A stretch of 64,000 nt of DNA from NCBI GenBank assembly GCA_033980235.1, contig CM067067.1:27984451-28048450 (forward strand), written 5' to 3'. Of the stretch, positions 34,234 through 45,580 are shown piece by piece (position 1 is the stretch's first letter; every line of letters begins with the position of its first letter). This DNA comes from Diadema setosum. Lineage: Eukaryota > Echinodermata > Echinoidea > Diadematoida > Diadematidae. The position numbers and the translations under genes are program-made. The notes beneath the pieces are model-generated. The model had not been told where the DNA came from. It made no database searches and saw nothing but the letters and a program-made list of their open reading frames with translations.

Positions 34234-36174
34234 AAACAAAATACCTAGCTATTTTACTTTTTTTTTCTTCAATAGTGTATTACACATTCGTCCATGTAGA
34301 AATTACGTTTGTATATAAACGCACCTATACAAACACACACACACACAGACACACAATATCCCTCTGTTTTGTGTTGGAGACCACATTACTTCGACTGCTG
34401 CAAAATGTTGCATCCTGACTCTGTCAAACCGATCATAGTATGTAATGACGACAACGGAGGTGTTGTACTTTGAGCAATTGTCTTTCAAGTCCATGTCATT
34501 GTTTTGTACTTTGATGACGTCATCACACTGAAAATTGTGATTAAAGGCAAGGTATCAAAATCAGCCGATTATAGGTTTTATGTGTGCGGGACGTATTTTT
34601 CCGAAATTGCCAGAAATGGCACAGCGACCTCAGTCGTTACAAGGCCGCATTTCCTTCTAGCAATGCAATACATGTTCACGCGGCCACGATTGTTGAGTGG
34701 GCATTGACTTTTTCCCCCTGTAATATCTAAACATTTTTTTTTTTTTTTGCCTTACCGTTTCCGTGGATGTCTCGTGGCCGAGTGGTTAGAGAAACCGTTT
34801 TGCATGCACGCTCAATATAACTTCAAAGTGCCTATATCACATTCTTTTCTTTGTCGATCACAGATGACCGACATCTGATGACCCCAGGCGTATCACCTAA
34901 CTCGTCAGTGTGACGAGTTTCATGTCTCGTTCTTCTTTCTTTCTGGACAATTTTGTGTCGTCAATATCTCAAGAATGACATTACGGAATAACATGACATT
35001 TTCAGTCAACATGTCTCATGACAAAATCTAGCCACAATAAGGTTTTCATGACAGTAACATATCTATGACGTCATCTAGGCGCCATTTTGTGATTTTCGGA
35101 CCGCGTTACATGATCGATCATAACTTCATAACTGAAGGTCATTTCTGTATCATTTTCGGTGGACATAAAGTTCAGGTCACGCTCTATCATACTTTTTGAC
35201 GCCAGTTACCAAGGTCATCATTAAGTGCGCGAAAAAGCGCGTCAAAATTTTTAAAGGCTCAAAACGACTTCCCAATGGGAAATCTCGAAGTTTCAGACAA
35301 TTTTAAGCGTTTCAAACAATTTCTTGCGTGCGCGTCCGTCCGCGCAATTTCGCGCGCACAGCGCGTCAGCAACATGAAAATACACTTTTTTTGACTGATT
35401 TGGATTCCTGATACTTTGAGTAACAATATCCATTGATTTCTGATCGATTCTGACAAATAACAAAGCAATGCACTTGCGTCAAAGTTCAAATTTCGGGCGC
35501 GCGCCTTTTTGAAAATATAGGGAAAAAACATGTCTTTGTTTATTTTGCCATAGCTCTTTAAATCGTCCGTTGACCCTATATTCTTATTGCATATTACAAA
35601 AGCATATGAATTGAAAATAACGTTTCAAGTATCAATATTTCCCTAAATACATTATGACGTCATCATATCATCATCTGAGATCAAAAAAGTGGAATTAATT
35701 TTTTTTGAGGTACTGTTTCTGACATTCATTTGCTCGTATCTCTGTTGTTTAAGCTCAATATTATCCCAAATTCAGATATGTTGTACTTTGAACATTTGTC
35801 TTTCAAGTCCATGTCATGGTTTTGAAATTTGATGACGTCATCATACCTTTAATTGTGATTAAAGGTAAAGATGCAAAATCGGACAAGTTTACGTGTTATG
35901 TCTATGGGAGGTGATTTTTTTTTAAACCATGCATTGACTTGACAACGTTTAAGCACCTTTATCTCAGCTGATTTTGCTTCATTTCCTCTGAAACTTAAGT
36001 ATGTTGTAGCTGAGACAATAAGCTTCAGTAATCATGCATTTTATTTTTTGAAATCTCATTATCAGGTTGACAATTTTGCAGTTTAAAACTGAAAATGAGA
36101 ATGGAATGTGGACAAAACGATTCCCGATTCATCTTTCACATACATAAGTTTACGCTCCTCATATTTTCTCGCCG

Positions 36175-36248
36175 AGACGTATGGCCGAGTGGTTAAAGGC
36201 GACGTCTCAGAGACGTGAGGTTGCGGGTTCGAACCCCACAAGATCACG
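36175..36248 (+). tRNA. tRNA-Leu(CAG)-like copy 3 (variable arm lost)
   Basis: Lacks the variable-arm stem exactly as copy 1 does, which supports the ABAB relation. One further change (GCGACGTCTC for GCGCCGTCTC) lies in the anticodon arm. Confidence 0.45.
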
Positions 36249-38181
36249 AAACAAAATACTTTGCTATTTTACTTTTTTTCTTCAATTTTGTATTACATAT
36301 TCGTCCATGTAGAAATCACGTTCGTATATAAACGCACCTATACACACACACACAGACACACACCATATCCCTCTTTTTTGTGTTAGAGACCACATTGCTT
36401 CGACTGCTGCAAAATTTTGCAGGCTGACTTTGTCAAACCGATCATAGTATGTAATGACGACGACTGAGGTGTTGTACTTTGAACAATTGTCTTTCAAGAC
36501 CATGTCATTGTTTTGTACTTTGATGACGTCATCACACTGAAAATTGTGATTAAAGGCAAGGTATCAAAACCAGCCGATTATAGGCTTTATGTCTACGGCG
36601 CGTATTTTTCCCAAGTTGCCAGAAATGGCATAGCGACATCAGTCGTTACAAGGCCGCATTTCCGTCTAGCAATGCAATACATGTTCACGCGGCTACGATT
36701 GTTGAGTGGGCATTGACTTTTTCCCCCTGTAATATCTATACATTTCTTTTTTGCCTTACCATTTCCGGGGATGTCCCGTGGCCGAGTGGTTAGAAAAACG
36801 GTTTTGCATGCACGCTCAATATAACTTCAAGGTGCCTATATCACATTCTTTTCTTTGTCGATCACAGATGACCGACACCTGATGACCCCAAGCGTATCAC
36901 CTAACTCGTCAGCGTGACGAGTTTCATATCTCGTTTTTTATTCTTCTTTCTTTCTGGACAATTTTGTGTCGTCAATATCTCAACAATGACATTACGAAAT
37001 AACATGACATTTTCAGTCAACATGTCTCATTACAAAATCTAGCCACAATAAGGTTTTCATGACAGTAACATATCTATGACGTCATCTAGGCGCCATTTTG
37101 TGATTTTCGGACCTTGTCACATGATCGATCATAACTTCATAACTAGATGTCATTTCTGTATCATTTTCGGTGGACATGAAGTTCAGGTCACGCTCTATCT
37201 TACTTTTTAACGCTAGTTACACAGGTCATCATTACGTGCGCGTAAGCGCGCGTCAAAATTTTAAAAGACTCAAAACGACTTCCCAATGGGAAATCTCGAA
37301 GTTTCAGACAATTTTAAGCGTTTCAAACATTTTCTCGCGTGCGCGTCCGTCCGCGCAATTTCGCGCGCAGAGCCCGTAAGCAACACGAAAATGCATTATT
37401 TTTGACTGATCTGGATTCCTGATACTTTAAGTAACAATATCCATTGATTTCCGATCGATTTCGACCTATGACAAAGGAATGCACTGGCGTCAAAGTTGAA
37501 ATTTCGTGTGCGCGTCTATGTGGAAATATAGCGAAAAACATGTCTGTTTATTTCGCAATAGCTCTTTAAAAAGTCCGTTGACCCTATGTTTTTATTGCAT
37601 ATTACAAAAGCATATGAATTGGAAATAACGTTTCAAGTATCAATATTTCCCGAAATACATTATGACGTCATCATATCATAATCTGAAATCAAAAAAGTGG
37701 AATTAATTTTTTTGAGGTACTGTTTCTAACATTCATTTGCTCGTATCTCTGTTGTTTAAGCTCAATATTATCCCAAATTCACATATGTTGTACTTTTAAC
37801 ATTTGCCTTTCAAGTCCATGTCATGGTTTTGAAATTTGATGACGTTATCATACTTTAAATTGTGATTAAAAGTAAAGATGCAAAATCGGACAAGTTTACG
37901 TGTTATGTCTATGGGAAGTGATTTTTTTTTAAACCATCCATTGACTTGACAACGTTTAAGCACCTTTATCTCAGCTGATTTTGCTTCATTTCCTCTGAAA
38001 TTTAAGTATGTTGTAGCTGAGACAATAAGCTGCAGTAATCATGCATTTTGTTCTTTGAAATCTTCTCATGAGGTTAACAATTTTGCAGTTTAAAACTGAA
38101 AATGAGAGAGGAATGCGGACGAATCGATTCCTGATTCATCTTTCACATACATAAGTTTACGTTCCTCATATTTTTCTCGTC

Positions 38182-38264
38182 GAGACGTATGGCCGAGTGG
38201 TTAAAGGCGCCGTCTCAGAGACGTGAGGTTGCACTCGTGCGGGTTCGAACCCCACAAGATCACG
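38182..38264 (+). tRNA. tRNA-Leu(CAG)-like copy 4 (with variable arm)
   Basis: Carries the same GCACTCGTGC variable-arm stem as copy 2, with intact A and B boxes. It is followed by a (CA)n tract at about 38358-38387. Confidence 0.5.
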
Positions 38265-38355
38265 AAACAAAATACCTAGCTATTTTACTTTTTTTTTCTT
38301 CAATGGTGTATTACACATTCGTCCATGTAGAAATTACGTTCGTATATAAACGCAC

Positions 38356-38388
<33 letters not shown>

Positions 38389-38953
38389 ATCCCTCTGTTT
38401 TGTGTTGGAGACCACATTGCTTCGATTGCTGCAGAATGTTGCATCCTGACTCTGTCAAATAGTATGTAATGACGACAACGGAGGTGTTGTACTTTGAGCA
38501 ATATTGTCTTTCAAGTCCATGTCATTGTTTTGTACTTTGATGACGTCATCACACTGAAAATTGTGATTAAAGGCAAGGTATCAAAATCAGCCGATTATAG
38601 GTTTTATGTCTGCGGGACGTATTTTTCCGAAATTGCCAGAAATGGCACAGCGACCTCAGTCGTTACAAGGCCGCATTTCCTTCTAGCAATACAATACATG
38701 TTCACGCGGCCACAATTGTTGAGTGGGCATTGACTTTTTCCCCCTGTAATATCTATACATTTTTTTTTTTCGGCCTTACCGTTTCCGTGGATGTCCCGTG
38801 GCCGAGTGGTTAGAGAAACCGTTTTGCATGCACGCTCAATATAACTTCAAGGTGCCTATATCACATTCTTTTCTTTGTCGATCACAGATGACCGACATCT
38901 GATGACCCCAGGCGTATCACCTAACTCGTCAGTGTGACGAGTTTCATGTCTCG

Positions 38954-40040
38954 TGCTCAAATTCCTCTTGAACCACACTAATAATGGGTTGAAAAAAAAA
39001 AGAAAGAAACAAAGAAAGAAAGAAAGAGGAGTATCTTACCCTTGATGACATGGAAAAGCGGGAGAAAGTATGACATCAGTAGATGACTTCTCTGCACCAG
39101 AATTCAGCCAGGAGGATGCCATACACGTATCAGCACTGCATGTACTTGTACCCATGAAAGGAGCTAGCTAGGGGACAGCCTGATCGATGGTCATGGGTGG
39201 ACTTCAAGTCTTCTATGGAGAAACCTTCTCGTGTCAGCCACTGGCACAATCAATCATTGATTCTGATGAGGAAAAAAAAATAACACAACATAACGATAAT
39301 AGTGATGATTGAGAGAAGTGAAATAAGGTTAGGCAGAAAAATCACACAGGAAAATGATGTAACATACAAAATACAGCATTGGATGATTTAAAGTTTGGTG
39401 CTTGTGCTAGCTCCCAAATGACTGCTGGAATAAAAGACTCCCAAATTTTCTACAATGTCGCATAGCATGCTGCTGGTTTTTGAGGATGTTGCACAAGAAT
39501 TTGGGTATGTTACAGCGATATGCTCAAATTCCTAGTGAACCATACTGGGTTGAAATAAAGAAACAAAGAAAAAGGAATACCTTCTCCTTGATGACATGGT
39601 CAAACGGGAAAAAACATGACATCAGATGATCCACTTCTTTGCACCAGAATTCAGCCAGGAGGATGCCATGTACACATATTGATGTAAATCAGCGCTGCAT
39701 GTGTATCATGTACTTGTACCCATGAAAGGAGCAAGCTAGTGGACAGCACGATCAATGGTCATGGATGGACCTCAAGTCTTCTATGGACTGCAAGTCTTCT
39801 ATGGAAACACCTTCTCACATCAGCCACTTGCACAGTCAATCTTTGATTCTGGTGAGGAAAAAAAACACACAACATAACAATAATACATCTACTAATGATT
39901 GAGAGAAAAAAAATAAGGTTAGCCAGAAAAATCACACAACAATCCGTTAGGTGAATGATATACTGGTATAACATACAAATTACAAAATACAGCATCCTTT
40001 GCCATTGGGGGATTTCAAGATCAGTGCTAGTGCTAGCTCC
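38954..40040. repeat. ~565-bp tandem duplication holding the array's empty-site paralogue
   Basis: A block beginning TGCTCAAATTCCT occurs at 38954 and 39521, and both copies continue for about 500 bp ('accagaattcagccaggagg', 'catgaaaggagc.agcta'). The bases just left of the second copy (39455-39520, 'tagcatgctgctgg' to 'gaatttgggtatg') match the left flank of the tandem array at 30700-30766. So the second unit shows the locus without the 8.2-kb array. A possible splice donor on the minus strand near 39045 is not conserved in the second unit. Confidence 0.75.
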
Positions 40041-41300
40041 CAAATGACTGACTTAAACTGAGCTCCAACACCGACGGTCGGATTAACTAAGCGATACTTA
40101 TCAAAGTTATTGATCCCCAGCAATAGGTGTTGGAATCGCAGCATCGCAAGGTCCGTGAGAATCGCACGACGAAAAGTGATGGCGCATGATTACACTCGAA
40201 TATTAAAAGATGCAGGACTGCTTAGTTTTTAGACACAAAGTGAGGAAGACAGACTAAAATGCCCCAAATTTCAACCATTCTTCAAAACACAACTTAATAT
40301 TTAATTTTATGCTTCCAGGCTCAGATTTATGAAGCCACATGCTCGTGTAGGGCCTACGTTTCGTGGCGTGGGTGACCATTGCATTAGCATAAAATGTACA
40401 TGCTACAGGCCTAACTCTTACACTACGAAATGGCGGAGCTAGGTTCAGCAGACGACATTCTTTGATTTCAACACCAAGCCCAGCAATTGACCGAAAGATT
40501 GGTCTGTATCTCGTCAACGGGGATATGTTCCACAGAGTAGAAACTGCATCTGGCTTTACGGATCCCCTCCTATAGACATAGTCCGGAGGTAGAGAGCCAT
40601 AAGTAACGTCTAAAAAAAATAAATAAATAAAAGACTCCTCCTTCGGACAGACGAATCTTTCACAAGTTTGCCCAGCACCAACAACCAGAAATTTATGACA
40701 TATTTTTGAGGTCATCCTACCAGCACCTACGGACTTCAAGTTCACTTCAGTTTTATCGCCAGTGCCAGTGGCTGCCAGTGCTTAAGTTAGTGCTGAGACA
40801 CAATCAAAGAGTACAGAAGCTAAGAGGGCGTACTCTCGCGACTTCGCACGCAAACGGGTATAGTACGGCATGGAGCGGGAGCCCAACATGGAGCCCAATG
40901 GCAGCCAATTTAGTAATAATACCGCAAGCTTCTTAAACACGTGAGCCTATGGAGCAAACCCTACCTTCCTTTCATTTTCTTCATTTTAAAAGGAAGCACA
41001 CAGCGGTAGAATTGCATTTCAGACCTCAAAATATCACAAAAAGTATACTTTCTGTCGATATGTAAGAAGAAAAAAAACTGAAGTAATGTAATTACTTTTT
41101 TATCAGTAGTCCCTCAGCAAGTTTGTGTTTGAGCTGACAAATGCCACCTATCTCTTTCTCTCTCCCTCCCGAAACATAGTTTGGTCTACCTACTTCAGCT
41201 CAAACTTTGTGGGCCTGCAGATTGCGATTGGAAAGTAAATGACATTTTTTTCAAATACATTTCATGGTTAGACAGGAATGATACTTCTTTACGACAAAAC
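40041..41300. other. Unassigned stretch with a 163-codon minus ORF
   Basis: A minus-strand ORF at 40254-40745 (163 codons, starting MTSKICHKFLVVGAGQTCER) is the longest here. It shows no domain I recognise, and its middle includes an AT-rich run (aaaaaataaataaataaa on the plus strand). It could hold a real exon, but nothing confirms that. The rest is unannotated. Confidence 0.25.
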
Positions 41301-41520
41301 AAGATTCTAAGTACATACTCGAGTATGTACGCCCATGATTTTTTATCATGGCTACTACTAAAACACTGATCAATTCAGTGCTTATTTACGTCGATGTAGG
41401 GCAATTTGTCAATCAGTTGCAATGAAAACATCTCGACGCAAGAATTTCATGAATTTGAATAACAAAGCAGTACCCGCTGCATGCTATAAGGATTAGAACC
41501 AACACTTGCTGTCGGGCGAA

Positions 41521-41592
41521 AGCTCGGTGGTCTAGTGGAGATGACGCCTGTCCGGTGATCAGGAGGTCGTAGGTTCGAATCCTGCTCGAGTA
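41521..41592 (+). tRNA. tRNA-like copy 1 of the 267-bp array
   Basis: The 72-nt cloverleaf is plausible. The acceptor AGCTCGG/TCGAGTA pairs 6 of 7 with wobbles. The A box is TGGTCTAGTGG, the anticodon stem is CCTG/CAGG, and the T-arm is GTAGG-TTCGAAT-CCTGC. With a 7-nt loop CCGGTGA the anticodon would be GGT (Thr), but position 33 is C instead of the invariant T. It is therefore more likely a SINE promoter than a working tRNA. Pol III transcription is possible. Confidence 0.5.
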
Positions 41593-41787
41593 TGTACGCC
41601 CATGATTTTTTATCATGGCTACTACTAAAACACTGATCAATTCAGTGCTTATTTACGTCGATGTAGGGCAATTTGTCAATCAGTTGCAATGAAAACATCT
41701 CGACGCAAGAATTTCATGAATTTGAATAACAAAGCAGTACTCGCTGCATGCTATAAGGATTAGAACCAACACTTGCTGTCGGGCGAA

Positions 41788-41859
41788 AGCTCGGTGGTCT
41801 AGTGGAGATGACGCCTGTCCGGTGATCAGGAGGTCGTAGGTTCGAATCCTGCTCGAGTA
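41788..41859 (+). tRNA. tRNA-like copy 2 of the 267-bp array
   Basis: Identical in sequence to copy 1, 267 bp downstream. Confidence 0.5.
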
Positions 41860-42054
41860 TGTACGCCCATGATTTTTTATCATGGCTACTACTAAAACAC
41901 TGATCAATTCAGTGCTTATTTACGTCGATGTAGGGCAATTTGTCAATCAGTTGCAATGAAAACATCTCGACGCAAGAATTTCATGAATTTGAATAACAAA
42001 GCAGTACTCGCTGCATGCTATAAGGATTAGAACCAACACTTGCTGTCGGGCGAA

Positions 42055-42126
42055 AGCTCGGTGGTCTAGTGGAGATGACGCCTGTCCGGTGATCAGGAGG
42101 TCGTAGGTTCGAATCCTGCTCGAGTA
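42055..42126 (+). tRNA. tRNA-like copy 3 of the 267-bp array
   Basis: Identical in sequence to copy 1, next unit of the array. Confidence 0.5.
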
Positions 42127-42321
42127 TGTACGCCCATGATTTTTTATCATGGCTACTACTAAAACACTGATCAATTCAGTGCTTATTTACGTCGATGTAG
42201 GGCAATTTGTCAATCAGTTGCAATGAAAACATCTCGACGCAAGAATTTCATGAATTTGAATAACAAAGCAGTACCCGCTGCATGCTATAAGGATTAGAAC
42301 CAACACTTGCTGTCGGGCGAA

Positions 42322-42393
42322 AGCTCGGTGGTCTAGTGGAGATGACGCCTGTCCGGTGATCAGGAGGTCGTAGGTTCGAATCCTGCTCGAGTA
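42322..42393 (+). tRNA. tRNA-like copy 4 of the 267-bp array
   Basis: Identical in sequence to copy 1, next unit of the array. Confidence 0.5.
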
Positions 42394-42588
42394 TGTACGC
42401 CCATGATTTTTTATCATGGCTACTACTAAAACACTGATCAATTCAGTGCTTATTTACGTCGATGTAGGGCAATTTGTCAACCAGTTGCAATGAAAACATC
42501 TCGACGCAAGAATTTCATGAATTTGAATAACAAAGCAGTACCCGCTGCATGCTATAAGGATTAGAACCAACACTTGCTGTCGGGCGAA

Positions 42589-42660
42589 AGCTCGGTGGTC
42601 TAGTGGAGATGACGCCTGTCCGGTGATCAGGAGGTCGTAGGTTCGAATCCTGCTCGAGTA
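42589..42660 (+). tRNA. tRNA-like copy 5 of the 267-bp array
   Basis: Identical in sequence to copy 1; its downstream arm has 'gattttctatcatgg' instead of 'gattttttatcatgg'. Confidence 0.5.
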
Positions 42661-42855
42661 TGTACGCCCATGATTTTCTATCATGGCTACTACTAAAACA
42701 CTGATCAATTCAGTGCTTATTTACGTCGATGTAGGGCAATTTGTCAATCAGTTGCAATGAAAACATCTCGACGCAAAAATTTCACGAATTTGAATAACAA
42801 AGCAGTACCCGCTGCATGCTATAAGGATTAGAACCAACACTTGCTGTCGGGCGAA

Positions 42856-42927
42856 AGCTCGGTGGTCTAGTGGAGATGACGCCTGTCCGGTGATCAGGAG
42901 GTCGTAGGTTCGAATCCTGCTCGAGTA
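42856..42927 (+). tRNA. tRNA-like copy 6 of the 267-bp array
   Basis: Identical in sequence to copy 1. The arm that follows ends the array, with a small insertion (cttattcacttacgtc). Confidence 0.5.
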
Positions 42928-43045
42928 TGTACGCCCATGATTTTTTATCATGGCTACTACTAAAACACTGATCAATTCAGTGCTTATTCACTTACGTCGA
43001 TGTAGGGCAATTTGTCAATCAGTTGCAAAGATTCTAAGTACATAC

Positions 43046-45071
43046 ATCGGTACATATCTTCCCCTGTATGCCCCCTAAAAAGGGGAAAAATGAAAGGGAG
43101 ACAGAAATACGAGGACCCAGTGATACGGCACTGATATCATGATCGCGTAATATACAGTACGCCCTCTAATCAATCTATCGGTCTGTTGCTTTCAATGGTG
43201 GAATGGCGTCCGTATTTCGCCCACAGAACTCTTAAAAGTTCTGTGATTTCGCCCATGAGCGTACTAGTTCGCAGGAGTAAGCCCTTGTGTCTTAGCGTAG
43301 CTTCTACTGATACTCTTGATTCACTGGAGCAGTTACCACTAGAAGTCCCAACAGAGTTAGCAGAAAATAGTGTTGTTGATGTAGCTTGCACCGAACCTGA
43401 TATCACCACCCAATATGAGGTAGGCCTATGCCTACTAACATTGTTAGGGATTACGCCTAACTGTTAGAACTACCGACTACCGTCTTGTTAGCCCGACCAG
43501 ACGCTGTTAGAGTACGCTGTGCGAATAAATTATAGCCTGTCGCTACTAGTAGGGTTGGGGGTATGGTTGGGTGTCCATAATATCGGACACCTAACGTTTT
43601 TCTATCAACAGAAACGTGAAAAATCACACAATTTGCCTGAAATTTTACTCACGTGTGGAGAAAATACTCCGGATTCACAAGCGCGCACTGAAAATGCGAT
43701 CTGAGGTACGCGCTCTAGATGGCGGCTTCGAACGCGTGGGGTGTAATTTTTTTCCGCACTCAGTTGCCCGGCTCATATCGACCGACCACCCCACCCTCTA
43801 TTGACAATACGTATAAAGCGTACTTAAACGCGTTTTTTCGACAAGCTGCTGTTTTTTTCTAGTCGTATTTTTTCCCCCAATAATATTTGAATATATTTTG
43901 AATCCCTCGATATTACTTTTGAAGGACTGTTTGATGAATTTGACTTGATTATCATTGGGAAACTTTTCATCGTAATTGAAATAAATTAGATGAGTCGGTT
44001 TGTTTTTTCACATTCATTTCTCGTTTCTGCATATCAACTCGTACGGTCGTAGCGGGCGACAAAATGTTTATTATGTGTAACGTGTGTGCACGATCCTACA
44101 AGCGGCGGTGACAATTTTGCGGTCAAAATCGTCAAATTTATTACGGAAGGATACTCTACATCTAACAACGAGTCAGCAAAGGTAGGCCTAGTTATATGTA
44201 GTTACACGATAAACCTTATTCGATTTTGCTAAATTTCGGTAATTTAGATCGATAGAGGGAATACTTAGTTGTTTTCGCCACATTTTACTCGGTAGCGTAG
44301 CCCAGTGAAGAATCGAACACCGTTGCGCGTAGTCCCATGCGTACATTTTCTTTCTGTACGCGCAATGCCATTATAATGCGCGGCCGGTCGTTATGGACCC
44401 GGTCGGTGGGTTGGACCCCTACCATACCACGTATCGTCACCCTAAGGATTTGTAGCTTGTTTATTCTAAAATTAACACAAATCCGCCTAATTCTTACCTC
44501 AAATATGCCATAAATACTGCAGTTTTGAATGTCGTGACCGTCTCGTTGATTATGAATCTCCGTTTTAAAATAGCGCAATTTTAGCGCGTGCATTTCGTTT
44601 TCTTCGCGCAGCTAAAAAGGGAACCTTGCGATCGGCACCCCCTAACCTCCATAGGTATAAAAGTTTACACGTGAATTTCACAGCATAGGTAATACACGTG
44701 AATTTCACAGGCCATAGGTAATACACGTGAATTTCACAGCCATGCGTCGTTACTGAGCGGATGTGTAATTTTTAGCTTGGTTTGTTTGAGTTTGATTTTC
44801 GTTTCTTCGTTTTTATTGTTTTTATAGCTCATGACACTTAATCCCGCGCGTACCTTTTCGTTCTATAGTGACTATACGCAAACAGCCATGATACGCAGGG
44901 TGCGATGGGAAGGTGCCCTGCCGATAGGTGGTGCCCCAACCATACTAGATCTACACACTGTCTACAGTGACTGGGTTGTGTATAGAATCTGCGTAGTCGT
45001 AGATAACTTGTAGAATTTAGAGTCTACGTGACACAGTAACACTAACAGTTCAGTACATATACAGTAGCTGA
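43046..45071. other. Comparatively unique sequence; one possible exon
   Basis: A plus-strand ORF at 43186-43467 includes a stretch between an acceptor-like CTTGTGTCTTAG (to about 43300) and a donor GAG|GTAGGC at 43419/43420. The stretch encodes about 40 residues (TDTLDSLEQLPLEVPTELAE and onward). This could be an exon of an unrecognised gene. A 27-28 bp repeat (ACACGTGAATTTCACAG plus cataggtaat) occurs three times at 44665-44743. Base composition is more balanced than in flanking repeats. No known protein family was recognised. Confidence 0.3.
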
Positions 45072-45213
45072 TGTAGTGGGATTTGGTTTGGGGGGATGGT
45101 TGGTTTTAACTTCCCCTCCTATCTACTGTACCTCACGACATTAACCAGACCCGGACTGTGACTTTAACATGACTAGGGGGTCACCTGACTGACACATCCA
45201 ACTCTATATCAGG
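45072..45213 (+). mobile_element. LTR fragment (first ~140 bp)
   Basis: From TGTAGTGGGATTTGGTTTGG to 'ctctatatcagg' this matches the start of the LTR at 59276 almost base for base (differences near 'ggggggatgg' against 'gggggatatgg'). No polypurine tract precedes it. The match stops abruptly at 45213, where a different sequence (gggccgtattctgagag) begins. It is a truncated or solo LTR piece of the same family. Confidence 0.8.
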
Positions 45214-45485
45214 GGCCGTATTCTGAGAGCTAATTAAGTGTCTGATTAGCACTTAATTACCGAATTGGTATTCTGAGAGCATGATTAAGTAGGGGGTATA
45301 TTAACTACCATAGCAACAAGCGTTTTGGCGGGAAGGACCTACGCGTTTGCGCGTATCAATTTGTATACGTATTGCTCGCACAGTAGACCATCGCTGCGGT
45401 AGTTTGCCTGTTGTGTCGCACACCGAGGGGCAACGCTGATTGCAGGGAGACGGGGCTGTCTCAGGGCAATAGCGTTGTGGGAGGT
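45214..45485. other. Spacer with 'gtattctgagag' direct repeats
   Basis: The phrase GGTATTCTGAGAGC or a close variant occurs at about 45218 and 45263 with TTAATTA words between. It may be the end of an unidentified DNA element; no opposite end was found. Confidence 0.3.
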
Positions 45486-45580
45486 GAGCGACCGGTGTCA
45501 CAGTCGATCCGTTCCGGGTTCCGGGGGAACCGATATACTGGCTGAATCCAGTCGATTAGTTCCGCGGAACGAATATACCG
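45486..45580. repeat. Left member of an inverted repeat pair (partner near 53.8 kb)
   Basis: CCGGTGTCACAGTCGATCCG followed by TTCCGG matches, with one mismatch, the reverse complement of the sequence at about 53826-53852. Nearby modules GATATACTGGC and AGTCGATTAGTTCCGCGGAAC are also shared, in rearranged order. It may mark one end of an ~8.4-kb element. Confidence 0.45.

Larger units (their letters stand above)
30771..38953. repeat. Four-unit ~2.0-kb tandem array with tRNA-Leu-like sequences (ABAB)
   Basis: Units are aligned on the phrase TTCTTTCTTTCTGG, whose final TGG falls at 30904, 32921, 34944 and 36955 (spacings 2017, 2023, 2011). Each unit has the block CCAATGGGAAATCTCGAAGT, CG-rich words (gcgtgcgcgtccgtccgcgc), TGACGTCATCA, a tRNA-Leu-like segment, a CA microsatellite, and a second A-box-like TGGCCGAGTGG without a B box. 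Units 1 and 3 share variants against units 2 and 4, so the repeat is dimeric, about 4.03 kb. The edges carry a perfect 13-bp inverted pair: TTAGGTGATACGC at 30771 and its complement at 38912-38924. The first ~57 bp are duplicated. No credible ORF spans the units. Confidence 0.9.
41318..43027 (+). repeat. 267-bp tandem array with six tRNA-like copies and 18-bp flanking duplication
   Basis: CTCGAG recurs at 41318, 41585, 41852, 42119, 42386, 42653 and 42920: an exact 267-bp period with almost no divergence. Each unit has the arm seen at 3.5 kb (cccatgattttttatcatgg to tttgtcaatcagttgcaa), then a linker, then a tRNA-like sequence. The whole array is flanked by an 18-bp direct repeat, AAGATTCTAAGTACATAC, at 41301-41318 and 43028-43045. 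That is the target-duplication size left by LINE-driven retroposition. The final unit ends at CAGTTGCAA, the presumed SINE 3' end. Repeated 75-84 codon minus-strand ORFs are repeat translations. Confidence 0.92.

Noticed and set aside
40254..40745. 163-codon minus ORF as a confident gene
   Set aside because: No recognisable domain, no splice or promoter support, and an A-rich low-complexity run inside; listed only as unassigned.
41413..42975. Six repeated 75-84 codon minus-strand ORFs
   Set aside because: They arise because the 267-bp tandem unit is a multiple of three; each runs through the tRNA-like sequence and has no independent support.
41301..43045. CRISPR-like direct repeat array
   Set aside because: The repeats are contiguous 267-bp units with no unique spacers, and the DNA is eukaryotic.
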